A stretch of 64,000 bases of DNA from Streptomyces cinnamoneus. GTDB taxonomy: Bacteria > Actinomycetota > Actinomycetes > Streptomycetales > Streptomycetaceae. The notes beneath the pieces were generated by a model that saw nothing but the letters and a program-made list of their open reading frames with translations, did not search any database and was not told the DNA's origin. The position numbers and the translations under genes are program-made. Of this stretch, positions 1-8,738 are shown in pieces. Location of the stretch: the NCBI RefSeq assembly GCF_002939475.1, contig NZ_PKFQ01000001.1, positions 3,531,001-3,595,000 of the forward strand, read 5' to 3'. Each line of letters starts with the position of its first letter. Positions within the stretch are counted from its first letter, which is position 1.

Positions 1-230
1 GCACCGAAGCGCTCGGCCTGGGCGCGCATGTTGTCCATGAGGTCCGGGCCCATGATGCCCTCACGGAACCCCGGGAAGTTCTCCACGTCGGTGGTGTTCA
101 TCAGCGCACCACCAGCCGTCACGGCGCCCTCGAAGACCAACGGCTTCAGGGAGGCGCGGGCGGTGTAGAGCGCGGCCGTATAGCCCGCGGGCCCGGAGCC
201 AATGATGATCACGTTGCGGACGTCGCTCAC
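1..230 (-). CDS. trxB: Thioredoxin reductase, N-terminal part (cut by window edge)
   Basis: NADPH-dependent flavoprotein that reduces thioredoxin in the cytoplasm. Only about 76 N-terminal residues are present; the gene runs off the left edge. The visible part starts [20 protein letters not shown], the GxGxxG dinucleotide-binding fold for FAD at residues 7-20, and continues through the TrxB-typical ENFPGF segment. The GTG start at 230 is preceded by AGGAAG at a good distance. It lies 116 bp downstream of the anti-sigma gene on the same strand and has its own SigR-type promoter in that gap. trxA probably follows outside the window (known synteny). Confidence 0.96.
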   Translation of the reverse strand, partial: MSDVRNVIIIGSGPAGYTAALYTARASLKPLVFEGAVTAGGALMNTTDVENFPGFREGIMGPDLMDNMRAQAERFG

Positions 231-289
231 GGGTGTCTTCCTTGTCTCTGCCGACAGCTGTCTGGTCCTTGCTGGGTCTCACCCCACCC

Positions 290-315
290 AACGGATCCTA
301 CGGGGCGAGCATTCC
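290..315 (-). promoter_or_regulatory. SigR-type promoter of trxB
   Basis: On the minus strand GGAAT (311-315) is followed by exactly 18 nt and GTT (290-292), the consensus of SigR (thiol-oxidative stress) promoters in Streptomyces. trxB of S. coelicolor is an established SigR target. The expected transcript would start near 283 and give a leader of about 50 nt before the GTG at 230. Confidence 0.85.
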
Positions 316-346
316 CTTGCGGGCCGACAGCACGGGGTGTGACCGT

Positions 347-1366
347 TCAGGAACGCGGCAGAGTGCGGTTCAGGAGTACCTTCCCCTGACCGCGGGCCTG
401 AGTGGTCTCGCAGGAGGAAGAAACCACATAGGCGTCGACGAGCGTCGAGTCGGCCATGTGCGGCAGGACGACCAGGTAGGCGTCCTCGCCGCGGTACTTC
501 TCCCACCCTATGGCGAGAGCCGGCTCGGGACGCTTGATGCCGTCCCGAACGCAGTCGGGTGTCGTAGGGGCGCCGAAGTCGCGCAGTGTCGTCTCGGGGC
601 TGTTCTGTGCGCTCATCCCCCGCGACTCGGCGGCCTTGGACCCCTGCAGGAGCTCATGGACGCGTGTCTCAAGGTTCCCGGAGGCGAGGGTGAGGACCGT
701 GGGCTGGCTCTCGCCCGGCGCCGGGGAGCCGGCGTGGGGGTCGCTGTCGCCGCTCGACTGGAGAAAGAAACCCCCGACCCCCAGGACGGCGGCGGCACAG
801 GCGGTGCCGAGCAGCGCCCTGGGCCAGCGTCGTGCGGGACGGGTACGCGGTCCGGCCCCGGGGGAGTTCTGGCGGCCGGGGCCGGTCGTGGCCCGGGAAC
901 GGCCGGCGGGGCGGTCAGCGGCCTCACGGAGGGCTGGTCCCTGGGGGACGACCTGGTGTCGCACGGACCCGTCGGCCGTGGTTTCACGTGAAACAGACGT
1001 GGACGTAGCCGCCGTCTTCGCTGTTTCACGTGAAACAGCCGACGTCGTTTCACGTGAAACAGCGTCCGCCGTCTCAGTGCTGGCGTCTGCGTCCGCCGTG
1101 TCCGGGGCGGTTGCGTCCAGCAGGGCTTCGGCCGCCAGGGCGGCGTCGATGCGGCCCGCGACGTCCGCCGGCATCCGCACAGGGCCGGGGAGCGTACCGA
1201 GCAGCCCCCGGATCTCGTCCAGGGATGTCCGCACGTCCTCGCACAGCTCGCAGTCCGCCAGGTGTTCCCGCACGACCGCCGTGCGCGAGGGAGGGAGAAC
1301 ACCCTCGGAGAGTGCGGAGATCTCCGCGACCTCCGGGTGCCCATCCGTGCCGGTCCTCGAAGTCAC
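347..1366 (-). CDS. Zinc-binding anti-sigma factor, membrane-anchored, partner of the adjacent ECF sigma factor
   Basis: A 339-residue protein with an N-terminal ZAS anti-sigma domain: H10 and H35-x3-C39-x2-C42 (HLADCELC) form the zinc motif. A long Ala/Thr/Ser-rich linker follows, then one transmembrane helix at about residues 183-205 and an extracytoplasmic domain. It should hold the upstream sigma factor at the membrane until a signal releases it. Its start overlaps the sigma gene by 4 bp, so the pair is translationally coupled. Oddly, the linker carries three VSRET pentapeptides (from residue 103), each encoded by a complete parS site. The trxB/sigM/murJ setting matches the mycobacterial sigM locus. 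Assignment as anti-sigma is strong; the inducing signal is unknown. Confidence 0.9.
   Translation of the reverse strand: MTSRTGTDGHPEVAEISALSEGVLPPSRTAVVREHLADCELCEDVRTSLDEIRGLLGTLPGPVRMPADVAGRIDAALAAEALLDATAPDTADADASTETADAVSRETTSAVSRETAKTAATSTSVSRETTADGSVRHQVVPQGPALREAADRPAGRSRATTGPGRQNSPGAGPRTRPARRWPRALLGTACAAAVLGVGGFFLQSSGDSDPHAGSPAPGESQPTVLTLASGNLETRVHELLQGSKAAESRGMSAQNSPETTLRDFGAPTTPDCVRDGIKRPEPALAIGWEKYRGEDAYLVVLPHMADSTLVDAYVVSSSCETTQARGQGKVLLNRTLPRS
981..994. promoter_or_regulatory. parS site 1 (ParB binding), inside anti-sigma gene
   Basis: Perfect GTTTCACGTGAAAC, the 14-bp Streptomyces parS consensus. On the coding (minus) strand it is read as V-S-R-E-T. Confidence 0.9.
1023..1036. 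promoter_or_regulatory. parS site 2 (ParB binding), inside anti-sigma gene
   Basis: Perfect GTTTCACGTGAAAC, extended to an 18-bp palindrome by flanking CT/AG (1021-1038). It lies 42 bp from site 1 and in the same reading frame. Confidence 0.9.
1047..1060. promoter_or_regulatory. parS site 3 (ParB binding), inside anti-sigma gene
   Basis: Perfect GTTTCACGTGAAAC, 24 bp from site 2 and again in frame as VSRET. Three sites fall within 80 bp. Confidence 0.9.
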
Positions 1367-2052
1367 GCTCGCCCACCTCCGCCCTTCACTGGATCTGCCT
1401 CGCTCTGTCCTGCCGGTGGTGGGACGGACGCCCCCTGCGACCGGTTCCTTTCCCTGTCAAGAGGTGGGCTACCCCTGCCGTCGGGGCGCAGATGGGTGAG
1501 CATCGGCAGCAACCGGGCCCGGCCCCGGGCACATCTGCTCTTGACCGTGCCGGTCGGGACGTCCAGCACCTTGGCGGCCTCGGCCACGGGGTATCCCTGC
1601 ATGTCGACGAGGACCAGGGCGGCCCGCTGGTCCGGTGGCAGCTTGGCCAGGGCCTGGATCAGCTCGCGGTGCAGGTCCCCGCGCTCGGCGGGCGCGGCCG
1701 CCGACTCGTGGGGCTCCAGGAGCTGCTCAAGGCGCTCGGTCTCCGCGAGCGGTGAGGTGCGCCGTGAGGCGGCCTTGCGGGCCCGGTCCAGGCAGGCGTT
1801 GACCGTGATGCGGTGCAACCACGTGGTGACCGCGGACTGTCCGCGGAAGGTGTGAGCGGCTCGATAGGCGGAGACCAGCGCGTCCTGGACGGCGTCGGCG
1901 GCCTCTTCCCGGTCCCCCAGCGTCCGCAGGGCCACCGCCCAGAGCCGGTCACGGTGACGTCGTACGAGTTCGCCGAAGGCGTCGGGGTCGCCGTCGAGGT
2001 GCATCGAGAGAAGCTCGCCATCGTTCGCGCGGTCACGCGTGACGTCGTCCAA
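1363..2052 (-). CDS. sigM: ECF RNA polymerase sigma factor, SigM type
   Basis: A 229-residue ECF sigma factor. Region 2 (about residues 23-90) contains DAFGELVRRHRDRLWAVALR and the core-binding DAVQDALVSAYRAA; region 4 (about 130-190) has LPPDQRAALVLVDMQGYPVAE followed by the helix-turn-helix VPTGTVKSRCARGRARL. A Pro/Gly-rich tail of about 40 residues follows. The TTG start at 2052 is preceded by GGGAGGG about 8 nt upstream. The gene begins 38 bp after the pseudokinase gene and overlaps its anti-sigma gene by 4 bp, so sigma and anti-sigma should be made together. The name follows synteny with mycobacterial sigM (near murJ and trxB); other Streptomyces sigma factors also carry the name SigM. 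Confidence 0.93.
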   Translation of the reverse strand: MDDVTRDRANDGELLSMHLDGDPDAFGELVRRHRDRLWAVALRTLGDREEAADAVQDALVSAYRAAHTFRGQSAVTTWLHRITVNACLDRARKAASRRTSPLAETERLEQLLEPHESAAAPAERGDLHRELIQALAKLPPDQRAALVLVDMQGYPVAEAAKVLDVPTGTVKSRCARGRARLLPMLTHLRPDGRGSPPLDRERNRSQGASVPPPAGQSEADPVKGGGGRA

Positions 2053-2090
2053 TGACGAGCCCTCCCCCTTAAGTGACGCGATATGTCAGG

Positions 2091-3767
2091 TCAACCCGTG
2101 AACTGCACGTCGACGACGCCTTGTTTGTAACCGGCCCCACTGAAGTGGGCGCTGTCCGAGTAAGGCATCTCCGTGATCCAGAGGAGGACGTAGCGGGTTT
2201 CCCTCGGCTCCTTCAGGGAGATCGTGGACTCCGTCGTGGACGTCTGGCCGTGGGCCAGCTTCTTCATCGAGTCGAGGGAAGCCGACGGTGAGTTCGCCGC
2301 GTAGAGGGTCACCGTGGTGTGGTCGCCGCCGTACAGCAGCTTCACCGACGCGCCGTCGATCTGCTTCTTCTCCCCGAGGTCGTAGACGATGCCGACGCCG
2401 TCCTTGTAAGGAGCGAGCTTCGGCCCGTCGTTGAAGGTCAGGGAGCGCCACGAGGTTTCCGGATCGCCGTCGTAGCTGTCCCTCACCTGGCCGGGATGCT
2501 GGAACTTGCCGTCCGGGGCGTACTCGTGGGCGCCCTCGATCTTTATGGGCTTGCTCTCGACCTCGGTCGGGGAGTCGTCGCTGGAGGACTGGGAGTGCGG
2601 GGTGTCCGATTCGCCGTCCTTGAGGAGCGTGTCCGCGAGCTGCCAGCTGCCCAGGCCGAGCGCGGCGATGAGCAGGGCCGAGACGCTCCACTTGAGCGCC
2701 TTGCCGGTGCGGCTCTGGAGCGGGGGCGGCGGGGCGACGGGCACGGCCTGCGCCGGGGCACCGCCGTGTACCGCGGGCTGGGCGCGCGGGTAGGTGGGCG
2801 GCGTGGCGTACGTGGACTCCGGCGGCCTGATGCGCGGCATCACGGCGACCGCCTTGGCCAGCTCCTCCGGGGTGGTGCAGGGCTTCTCCTGCCGGGACGC
2901 GGTGGCCCCGTCGTTGACGAGCGCGCGCATGGCGAGCTCGGAGAGGCCGCGATGGACCCCGGCCCGGACCTGGTCGGGAGCGATCAGGCCGACCCCCTTG
3001 GGCAGGCCGGAGAGGCCGTGGGCGTTGCCCTCGTACGGCCAGCGCTGGGTGAGCGCGGCGTACAGGAGCGCGCCGATGGCCTCGGTGTCCGTCCGCTGGG
3101 GGTGCTCGGAGGTGATGCCCCGCAACGCCGCCATCACGGCCAGGCCCCGGATGCGGTACTGGCCGGTCTCGGTGCGGAGCACCGAGCCGGGGTTGAGGCG
3201 CAGGTGGGCCAGGCCCTCGCGGTGGGCCGCCGCCATGGCCTGGGAGACCTGACTGACGAGCTGGTAGGCGTCGTACGGTTCGAGGGGGCCGGAGGCGAGG
3301 ACCGGGGTCAGCTCGGTGGCGTCCGGCAGCCACTCGTGGACGACGTAGACGAGGTCGTTCTCCTCGACGGCGTCGAGGACCTGGACGAAGCGCGGGTCGC
3401 CGAGGAGGGCCGCCGAGCGTGCCGCGGCCAGGACCGGGCGGGCCCGGGGATGGTCCGCGGGCAGCAGGTGGACGCCGACGGCACGGCGCAGCTTCTCGTC
3501 GACCGCACGCCAGCTACTGAATCCCTCCAGACGGGTGACGCACTCCTCCAGGCGGTACCTTCTGGCGAGTTTGTGGCCGCTGTGCAGATCCGGCGGTTGT
3601 GCGTCGCGCGCGGGGCTTTTGCTCTCCGCGCGCTCGGTGTCGTCCTGCTTGCCGGCCTTCTCGCCGGTCTCCGCTCCGTCGGTCGTGGCTTGGTCCGCCT
3701 CGGCGGTCAGTGGCTGGTCGCCGCTGTTGTCGGCCACGTCGACGGCAGTCGTGCTCCGTTCCGCCAC
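2091..3767 (-). CDS. Membrane pseudokinase with extracytoplasmic beta-sandwich domain, linked to murJ
   Basis: About 558 residues. The N-terminus is acidic and disordered. A Ser/Thr kinase-like domain follows (about residues 50-300), but the catalytic loop HRDLKPxN is HLRLNPGS, so it is probably inactive. After a Pro-rich juxtamembrane segment there is one transmembrane helix (about 357-378) and an outer domain of about 170 residues resembling F5/8-type carbohydrate-binding folds. In mycobacteria a pseudokinase plus outer domain is fused to the end of MurJ/MviN; here the same parts form a separate gene 110 bp after murJ. It may therefore recruit phosphorylation-dependent partners to the lipid II flippase. 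I chose the GTG at 3767 (GGGGAGG upstream); in-frame starts at 3788 and 3827 are possible. Confidence 0.85.
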   Translation of the reverse strand: MAERSTTAVDVADNSGDQPLTAEADQATTDGAETGEKAGKQDDTERAESKSPARDAQPPDLHSGHKLARRYRLEECVTRLEGFSSWRAVDEKLRRAVGVHLLPADHPRARPVLAAARSAALLGDPRFVQVLDAVEENDLVYVVHEWLPDATELTPVLASGPLEPYDAYQLVSQVSQAMAAAHREGLAHLRLNPGSVLRTETGQYRIRGLAVMAALRGITSEHPQRTDTEAIGALLYAALTQRWPYEGNAHGLSGLPKGVGLIAPDQVRAGVHRGLSELAMRALVNDGATASRQEKPCTTPEELAKAVAVMPRIRPPESTYATPPTYPRAQPAVHGGAPAQAVPVAPPPPLQSRTGKALKWSVSALLIAALGLGSWQLADTLLKDGESDTPHSQSSSDDSPTEVESKPIKIEGAHEYAPDGKFQHPGQVRDSYDGDPETSWRSLTFNDGPKLAPYKDGVGIVYDLGEKKQIDGASVKLLYGGDHTTVTLYAANSPSASLDSMKKLAHGQTSTTESTISLKEPRETRYVLLWITEMPYSDSAHFSGAGYKQGVVDVQFTG

Positions 3768-3877
3768 CGTCGTTCCCTGCCTCCCCATCCGTTGCACGCT
3801 GTCCACAGCCAAGACAATTGTGCCCACAGTCCGGTGCTATGCACGACACGCGGCGGCGGGCGATGGTTGTGCTCCGG

Positions 3878-6151
3878 TCAGCGACCGAGTCGACCGCGAA
3901 CCATACCGACCATGGCGGTCAGCTCCTCGATCCGCATCCGCTTCGCGGCGATGTAGAACACGGCGATCAGGATCAGTCCTCCACCGGCCAGGGCGGCAAG
4001 CGATCCGACGACGCCGTTGCCCAGAACCTGACCGATTCCGTAAGCGACGGCTCCGCCGATCAGGGCCGCGGGGACACACGCACCGCCCAGACGGGCGTAG
4101 GTACGGATGACATGGGAGCCGTCCAGGTCGCCGCCGAGCCGGGCGCGCAGCCTGCGCCAGGCCACGCCCACACCGACGGCGTAGCCCAGGCCGTACGAGG
4201 CGGCCATGCCGGCGACGGCCCAGCGGGCGGGCAGCACGAGGTAGCTCAGAACCGAGGCCGCGGCGAAGACGGCGGCGACGATCAAGGTGTTGTAGAAGGG
4301 CGTGCGGGTGTCCTCATAGGCGTAGAAGCCGCGGAGGATGACGTACTGGGCCGAGTACGGGATCAGGCCCAGGCCGAAGGCCATGAGGATGAAGCCGATG
4401 TTGGTCGCGCCCTCCGCCCCCGAGCCACTGGAGAACATCAGCGTGGCCATGGGGACACCGAGCGCCAGGAAGGCGAAGGCGCAGGGCACGATGGCGACGG
4501 CCGACGTGCGCAGCCCGTGGGAGAGGTCGTCGCGCACGGCCGAGACGTCCCCGTCGTGGGCGGCGCGGGAGATCCGGGGCAGCACCGCGGTCATCACCGA
4601 GACGGTGATGATGGCCTGCGGCATCTGCCAGAGCTGCAGGGCGAAGTTGTACGCGGTGATGCCCGTACCGGTGTGGTGCGCCTTCTCGGCCAGCGCGCCC
4701 GCCTTGGTCGCGAGCTGGGTGACCACGACCATGCTGAGCTGGTTGGCGAGGACGAAGAAGAACGTCCACTTGGCGAGCCCGGCGGCCTTGCCGAGGCCCT
4801 GTCCGCGCCAGTCGAAGCGGGGCCGGATGCGGAATCCCGCGTCGCGCAGGTAGGGCAGCATCGCCAGGGCCTGGACCGTGAGGCCCAGCAGCGTGCCGAT
4901 GCCCAGCAGCCGCACGCCCTCGGGCGTGATGGTGCCGGCGCTGACCTTGCTGTCGGTGAAGGGACCGAAGGCCCAGATGAAGGCGCCGAAGGTGGCGATG
5001 ATGACGATGTTGTTCAGGACCGGGGTCCACATCATCGCGCCGAACCTGCCCCGCGCGTTGAGGATCTGGCCGAGCACCACGTGCACGCCCATGAAGAACA
5101 TCGTGGGGAGGCAGTAGCGCGCGAACGCCACCGCCACGTCCATCCGGTCCGGGTCGGCCGCGATGGTCGGCGACATGGCCTGGATGAAGAACGGCGCTCC
5201 CAGCACACAGACGGCGGTGACGCCCGCCAGCAGCACGACGACGAGGGTGAGGAGCCGGTTGGCGTAGGCCTCGCCGCCGTCCTCGTCGTTCTTCATCGAG
5301 CGGACCAGCTGGGGGATGAAGACGGCGTTCAGGGCGCCGCCGCCCACCAGGATGTAGATCATCGTCGGCAGGACGTTGGCGACCTGGTAGTCGTCGTTGA
5401 GGGTGCCGACGCCGATCGCGGCCGCCATGACGAGGTTGCGGCCGAAGCCCAGGAGGCGCGAGACCATCGTGCCCGCGGCCATCAGCGCGCTCGACTTCAG
5501 CAGGCTCGCCGCCCGCCCTCCGCTCTTCGCCGGGGCGGCGGAGGCCGCCGCCGGGTCCGGCTCCGCGGTGGGTTCGACCGGCGGTGGCTGCGGGGGCGGC
5601 ACGGGGGAGCCGTACTGCCCGGGAGCCGGGATCTGCTGGCCGGAAGGGGGCTGGGGCTCGTAGGGCTGCTGCTGCTGGTCGCGGTAGAGGTGTGCGAAGG
5701 CGTCCCGCCGGGGCTGGTCGCCCGAGGGCGAGGCCGGCTGCTCACCGAAGCCGCCCACGCTCATCAGCTGCGTCGCGTCCGGGTCGCCGTGCGGGCCCTG
5801 GGGCGCCTCGTCCCGCGGCGCCTGCGGCTGCGCCCACATCTGGGGGTCCGAGGCGTACTGGTTCGCGGGCGCCTGCTGGTAGGCGCCGGGCGGCACCGCC
5901 CGGTCGTACCGGGCGTCGGTCACCGGGTCCTGGGCGGACGGGTCGTGCGCGGGGTACGGGTCGGAGGCGTACGCGTCACGAAGGTACGGGTCGCGGGCGT
6001 AGGGACCCTGCTCCGGCACGTTCGGCCCCGGAGCGTAGGGACCGGGCTGGGGGGCGCCGGGGGGCGTCGGGGCAGGCGGGAACTGCGGGTACGACTCCCG
6101 CTGCTCACCGCCCGCGCCCTGACCGCGGTCACCGTCGTACGGCGCGTTCAT
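3878..6151 (-). CDS. murJ: Lipid II flippase MurJ (MviN)
   Basis: A 757-residue MATE/MOP-superfamily protein that moves lipid-linked peptidoglycan precursor across the cytoplasmic membrane. Residues 1 to about 200 are a Pro/Gln/Tyr-rich, probably disordered cytoplasmic region with repeated DPY/DAY motifs. From about residue 215 (SSALMAAGTMVSRLLGFGRN) a polytopic domain with about 14 helices begins and reaches the C-terminus. The typical MurJ core is about 510-550 residues, so the extra length is the N-terminal tail. The ATG at 6151 has a GAGGTGGGG stretch upstream. It follows the DUF6049 gene by 45 bp and precedes the pseudokinase, as in the actinobacterial cell-wall cluster. Confidence 0.95.
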   Translation of the reverse strand: MNAPYDGDRGQGAGGEQRESYPQFPPAPTPPGAPQPGPYAPGPNVPEQGPYARDPYLRDAYASDPYPAHDPSAQDPVTDARYDRAVPPGAYQQAPANQYASDPQMWAQPQAPRDEAPQGPHGDPDATQLMSVGGFGEQPASPSGDQPRRDAFAHLYRDQQQQPYEPQPPSGQQIPAPGQYGSPVPPPQPPPVEPTAEPDPAAASAAPAKSGGRAASLLKSSALMAAGTMVSRLLGFGRNLVMAAAIGVGTLNDDYQVANVLPTMIYILVGGGALNAVFIPQLVRSMKNDEDGGEAYANRLLTLVVVLLAGVTAVCVLGAPFFIQAMSPTIAADPDRMDVAVAFARYCLPTMFFMGVHVVLGQILNARGRFGAMMWTPVLNNIVIIATFGAFIWAFGPFTDSKVSAGTITPEGVRLLGIGTLLGLTVQALAMLPYLRDAGFRIRPRFDWRGQGLGKAAGLAKWTFFFVLANQLSMVVVTQLATKAGALAEKAHHTGTGITAYNFALQLWQMPQAIITVSVMTAVLPRISRAAHDGDVSAVRDDLSHGLRTSAVAIVPCAFAFLALGVPMATLMFSSGSGAEGATNIGFILMAFGLGLIPYSAQYVILRGFYAYEDTRTPFYNTLIVAAVFAAASVLSYLVLPARWAVAGMAASYGLGYAVGVGVAWRRLRARLGGDLDGSHVIRTYARLGGACVPAALIGGAVAYGIGQVLGNGVVGSLAALAGGGLILIAVFYIAAKRMRIEELTAMVGMVRGRLGR

Positions 6152-6196
6152 CGCTACCCCACCTCATCGTCCGCGGCCGGCCGGCCCCACAACACG

Positions 6197-8530
6197 TCAA
6201 CGTTCCACTTTCTCACCTGAGCCGGACGGGCCACCGTTTCGCGTTCCCGATTCGGCCGCCGGGTCACCCGGCTGCCCGGGGTCGCCGTCGCCGGCACCGC
6301 CGTCCTCGCCGGAGTCTCCACCGTCTTCCGCTTCGCCTCCGCCACCTGCGGCTTCACGGGCGGCGGCCCGCTTGCGCTGGAGGTAGATGCGCAGGCCCGC
6401 GAGGACCAGGAGGAGGACACCACCGGCAATGACGAGCAGCACCATAGGGGTGATGGAGGTGACATGCACAGTGAAGGTCATCGGCTCGCCGTAGGGCTGG
6501 CCGTCGTCGGAGTAGAGCCGGGCGGTCACCTGGACCGGACCGTTGGCGTTCGCCCGGGTCTCGAACTTCACCGACTGCGACCTGCCGCCCGCCACCTCGA
6601 CCGGCTGCCACGCGTCGATCTTGAGGCGGTTCGGCTGGCTCGAGGTCAGGACCAGGCGTAGCCCGCGCACGCCCTGGAGCAGCTCGTTCTGCACGGTCAC
6701 CGGGATCGTCGCGCTGCGGCCGGAGAGGGTCGCGTCGGACTTCTTGATCAGGTGCACCTGGCGGGTGAGCTGGTGCAGGTAGGACTGCACGGCGTCGCGG
6801 AACTCGGCGGCCCCCCGCGGGTTGCCGCGCCACGACGTGGACATCTCCCGCATGATCGCGCTGCCGAACGGGGTGACCACGCGGTCCTGGGAGGTGAGGA
6901 TCACCTTGAAGCTGTCGAGGGTGCCCTGCGTCTCCTGGATCGCCTCGAACGCCTTGGTGGGCAGCTCCTGGGCGCGCAGCGAGTCGGGGTAGGAGCCGGT
7001 GCCGGGCACCTGCTGGCTGGCCGAGGGGTCGGGCTGGACCCGGGCGGCGTCCCCGAGGTCGAGGGGCTGCGTCCAGCGGCCGTCGGACAGGCCGCGGAGC
7101 GCCTCCGCCATGGCCTGTGCCTGGCTCGCCGTGGGCATGCGCTGGGGGGCGACGACGATGCTGCGCTCGTTCTCGGGCGCCTGCTTGTTGACCATGAGGC
7201 TCTGCGCGAGGAAGCGCTGCACGGCGAGCGAGGAGTCGTCGCCCCGGACCATCTCGTCCTGGAAGGCCGTGGAGAGCCGCGCGTCGGCCACGATCGCCGT
7301 GTTGCCGCCGCCGATCTGCCGGGCGGCGGTCGGGGCGTAGGGAGAGCTGCCGGGCTCGCGGAGGCTGTCGCTGCGGGCGATGACGTTGTGGGCGCCGGCC
7401 GAGGTGGCCACGTCCACGATCGAGGAGTCCACGGCGCCGTCGACGGGCCAGGCGAAGTCGGTGCGCGGCTTGACGCCGAGGATGGTGTCCACGGTGGTCG
7501 AGGCCAGCTCCGTGGCCGACTGCAGGTGGCTGAGGGTGCCCGAGACGTCCTTGCCCTGGTGGGCGAGCGAGGCGATGTCGGGGTCGCCGAACGGCAGGGC
7601 CACCACCTGGTGGCCCGCCACGGCGTCCTGGAGCTGGCTGAGCCACTGCTTGGCCACCGCCTGGCCCCGGCCGCGGGTGGTCTGTCCGCCCGGGCCGCTG
7701 ACCGTGTAGCTCTTGGTCATGGCCTCGACCGTGGCGAGCAGGTCGGGGTCGATCACCCAGGTGATCGGCAGGCCCTTGCCGAGCGCCACCAGCTGCTGGA
7801 GCCGGCCGCCCGGCGCCAGCTCGGCCGCCAGGTCGTCGTTGGGGAAGATCGGCGTCTGCTGCTGGTCGTGCTCGGTGCGGGCGGTCAGGTGGGTCGCGGA
7901 GACCAGCGGCCACAGGAAGGTCAGCTGCGTCTTCTTGCCCTCGGCCGTGGACGGCTGCCAGGGCAGCAGCGTCCGCCGGATGCCCAGCACCCGCTCGTAC
8001 GGCTGGTCGGCGGTCTGTCCGGAGAGGGTGACGCCGAGCTGGTAGACGCCGTCCTTGCTGAGCTGGAGGTCCTTCACCGGCACGGTCAGCTTGAAGTCGC
8101 GGCTGATGCCCGGGGCCAGCGCGTCGATCTTCTGCGAGTGGTTCCCGCCCACCTCGGCGCCGTCGGTGCCCGGTGCGAAGGCGCTCCGGTCGCCCACGTC
8201 GTCGATGTCGCTGCGCGTGTTGATCTGCGGGCCCACCCGCAGACCCACGTGGGCGCCGCTGACCGTCGACTTGCCGTTGTTGGTGACCGTGCCCGAGACG
8301 GTGAGCGTGTCGTCCTGCTTCGGGGCGACGGGCGCCACGGAATCGACGGCGACGTCGACCGCGCGGGATCCGGGCGAGTCCGCGTGCGCGGCGGGGGCCG
8401 TGGGCAGCTGCACGAGGCCCGCGCACAACAGCACGCCTGTGAGCAGGATCACGACGTGCCGGGCCCACCGGCAGGCAGGAGCGGCCGTTGTCCCCTGGAG
8501 GGCCTCCTGGAACTCTGCCGCATCGGCCAC
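6197..8530 (-). CDS. DUF6049 family secreted, membrane-anchored protein
   Basis: A 777-residue protein with an N-terminal signal sequence (hydrophobic stretch about residues 28-50, ending near APAAHADS), a large extracytoplasmic region and one C-terminal transmembrane helix (about 690-715, MVLLVIAGGVLLLVLAGL), followed by a basic then acidic/Gly-rich cytoplasmic tail. The first part contains a CARDB-like Ig segment (DTLTVSGTVTNNGKSTV). It is always found next to murJ in actinobacteria (Rv3909 in M. tuberculosis), which suggests a role in envelope assembly, but no biochemical function is established. It starts at GTG 8530, divergent from pcnA, with 208 bp of shared promoter region between. Confidence 0.88.
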   Translation of the reverse strand: MADAAEFQEALQGTTAAPACRWARHVVILLTGVLLCAGLVQLPTAPAAHADSPGSRAVDVAVDSVAPVAPKQDDTLTVSGTVTNNGKSTVSGAHVGLRVGPQINTRSDIDDVGDRSAFAPGTDGAEVGGNHSQKIDALAPGISRDFKLTVPVKDLQLSKDGVYQLGVTLSGQTADQPYERVLGIRRTLLPWQPSTAEGKKTQLTFLWPLVSATHLTARTEHDQQQTPIFPNDDLAAELAPGGRLQQLVALGKGLPITWVIDPDLLATVEAMTKSYTVSGPGGQTTRGRGQAVAKQWLSQLQDAVAGHQVVALPFGDPDIASLAHQGKDVSGTLSHLQSATELASTTVDTILGVKPRTDFAWPVDGAVDSSIVDVATSAGAHNVIARSDSLREPGSSPYAPTAARQIGGGNTAIVADARLSTAFQDEMVRGDDSSLAVQRFLAQSLMVNKQAPENERSIVVAPQRMPTASQAQAMAEALRGLSDGRWTQPLDLGDAARVQPDPSASQQVPGTGSYPDSLRAQELPTKAFEAIQETQGTLDSFKVILTSQDRVVTPFGSAIMREMSTSWRGNPRGAAEFRDAVQSYLHQLTRQVHLIKKSDATLSGRSATIPVTVQNELLQGVRGLRLVLTSSQPNRLKIDAWQPVEVAGGRSQSVKFETRANANGPVQVTARLYSDDGQPYGEPMTFTVHVTSITPMVLLVIAGGVLLLVLAGLRIYLQRKRAAAREAAGGGGEAEDGGDSGEDGGAGDGDPGQPGDPAAESGTRNGGPSGSGEKVER

Positions 8531-8724
8531 GCGCTCGCCCGTCCCTCGTCGTGTCAGTGGTCGTCGGATGGTGCGTCCACGAATGGTAACGAGGCCCGCT
8601 GTGGCGAAGTGCTGCGGACCGCTCTACAAGATCGCCCCCGGACTCGTTGTCCGGGCTGCGCCTGCTTTGCGAGAGCTGCCGGAAAGCGCCCCATAACGAG
8701 GAGGCTCTCCCGCGCGCGGACACG

Positions 8725-8730
8725 TACCCT
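8725..8730 (+). promoter_or_regulatory. -10 element of pcnA (leaderless candidate)
   Basis: TACCCT lies 8 nt before the GTG start and no Shine-Dalgarno sequence is present, so transcription probably starts at or next to the start codon. No convincing -35 was seen. Confidence 0.45.
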
Positions 8731-8738
8731 CTTCTGTT

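Noticed and set aside
3799-3807. CTGTCCACA DnaA-like box between murJ and the pseudokinase gene
   Set aside because: Isolated and one mismatch from the preferred box; no cluster.
3599-6220. Long open frame opposite murJ (over 870 codons), and a still longer one opposite the DUF6049 and pcnA genes
   Set aside because: In DNA with very high third-position GC, the other frames stay open by chance. These translations are rich in Arg/Gly/His/Asp without domains, and the opposite strand holds clear conserved genes.
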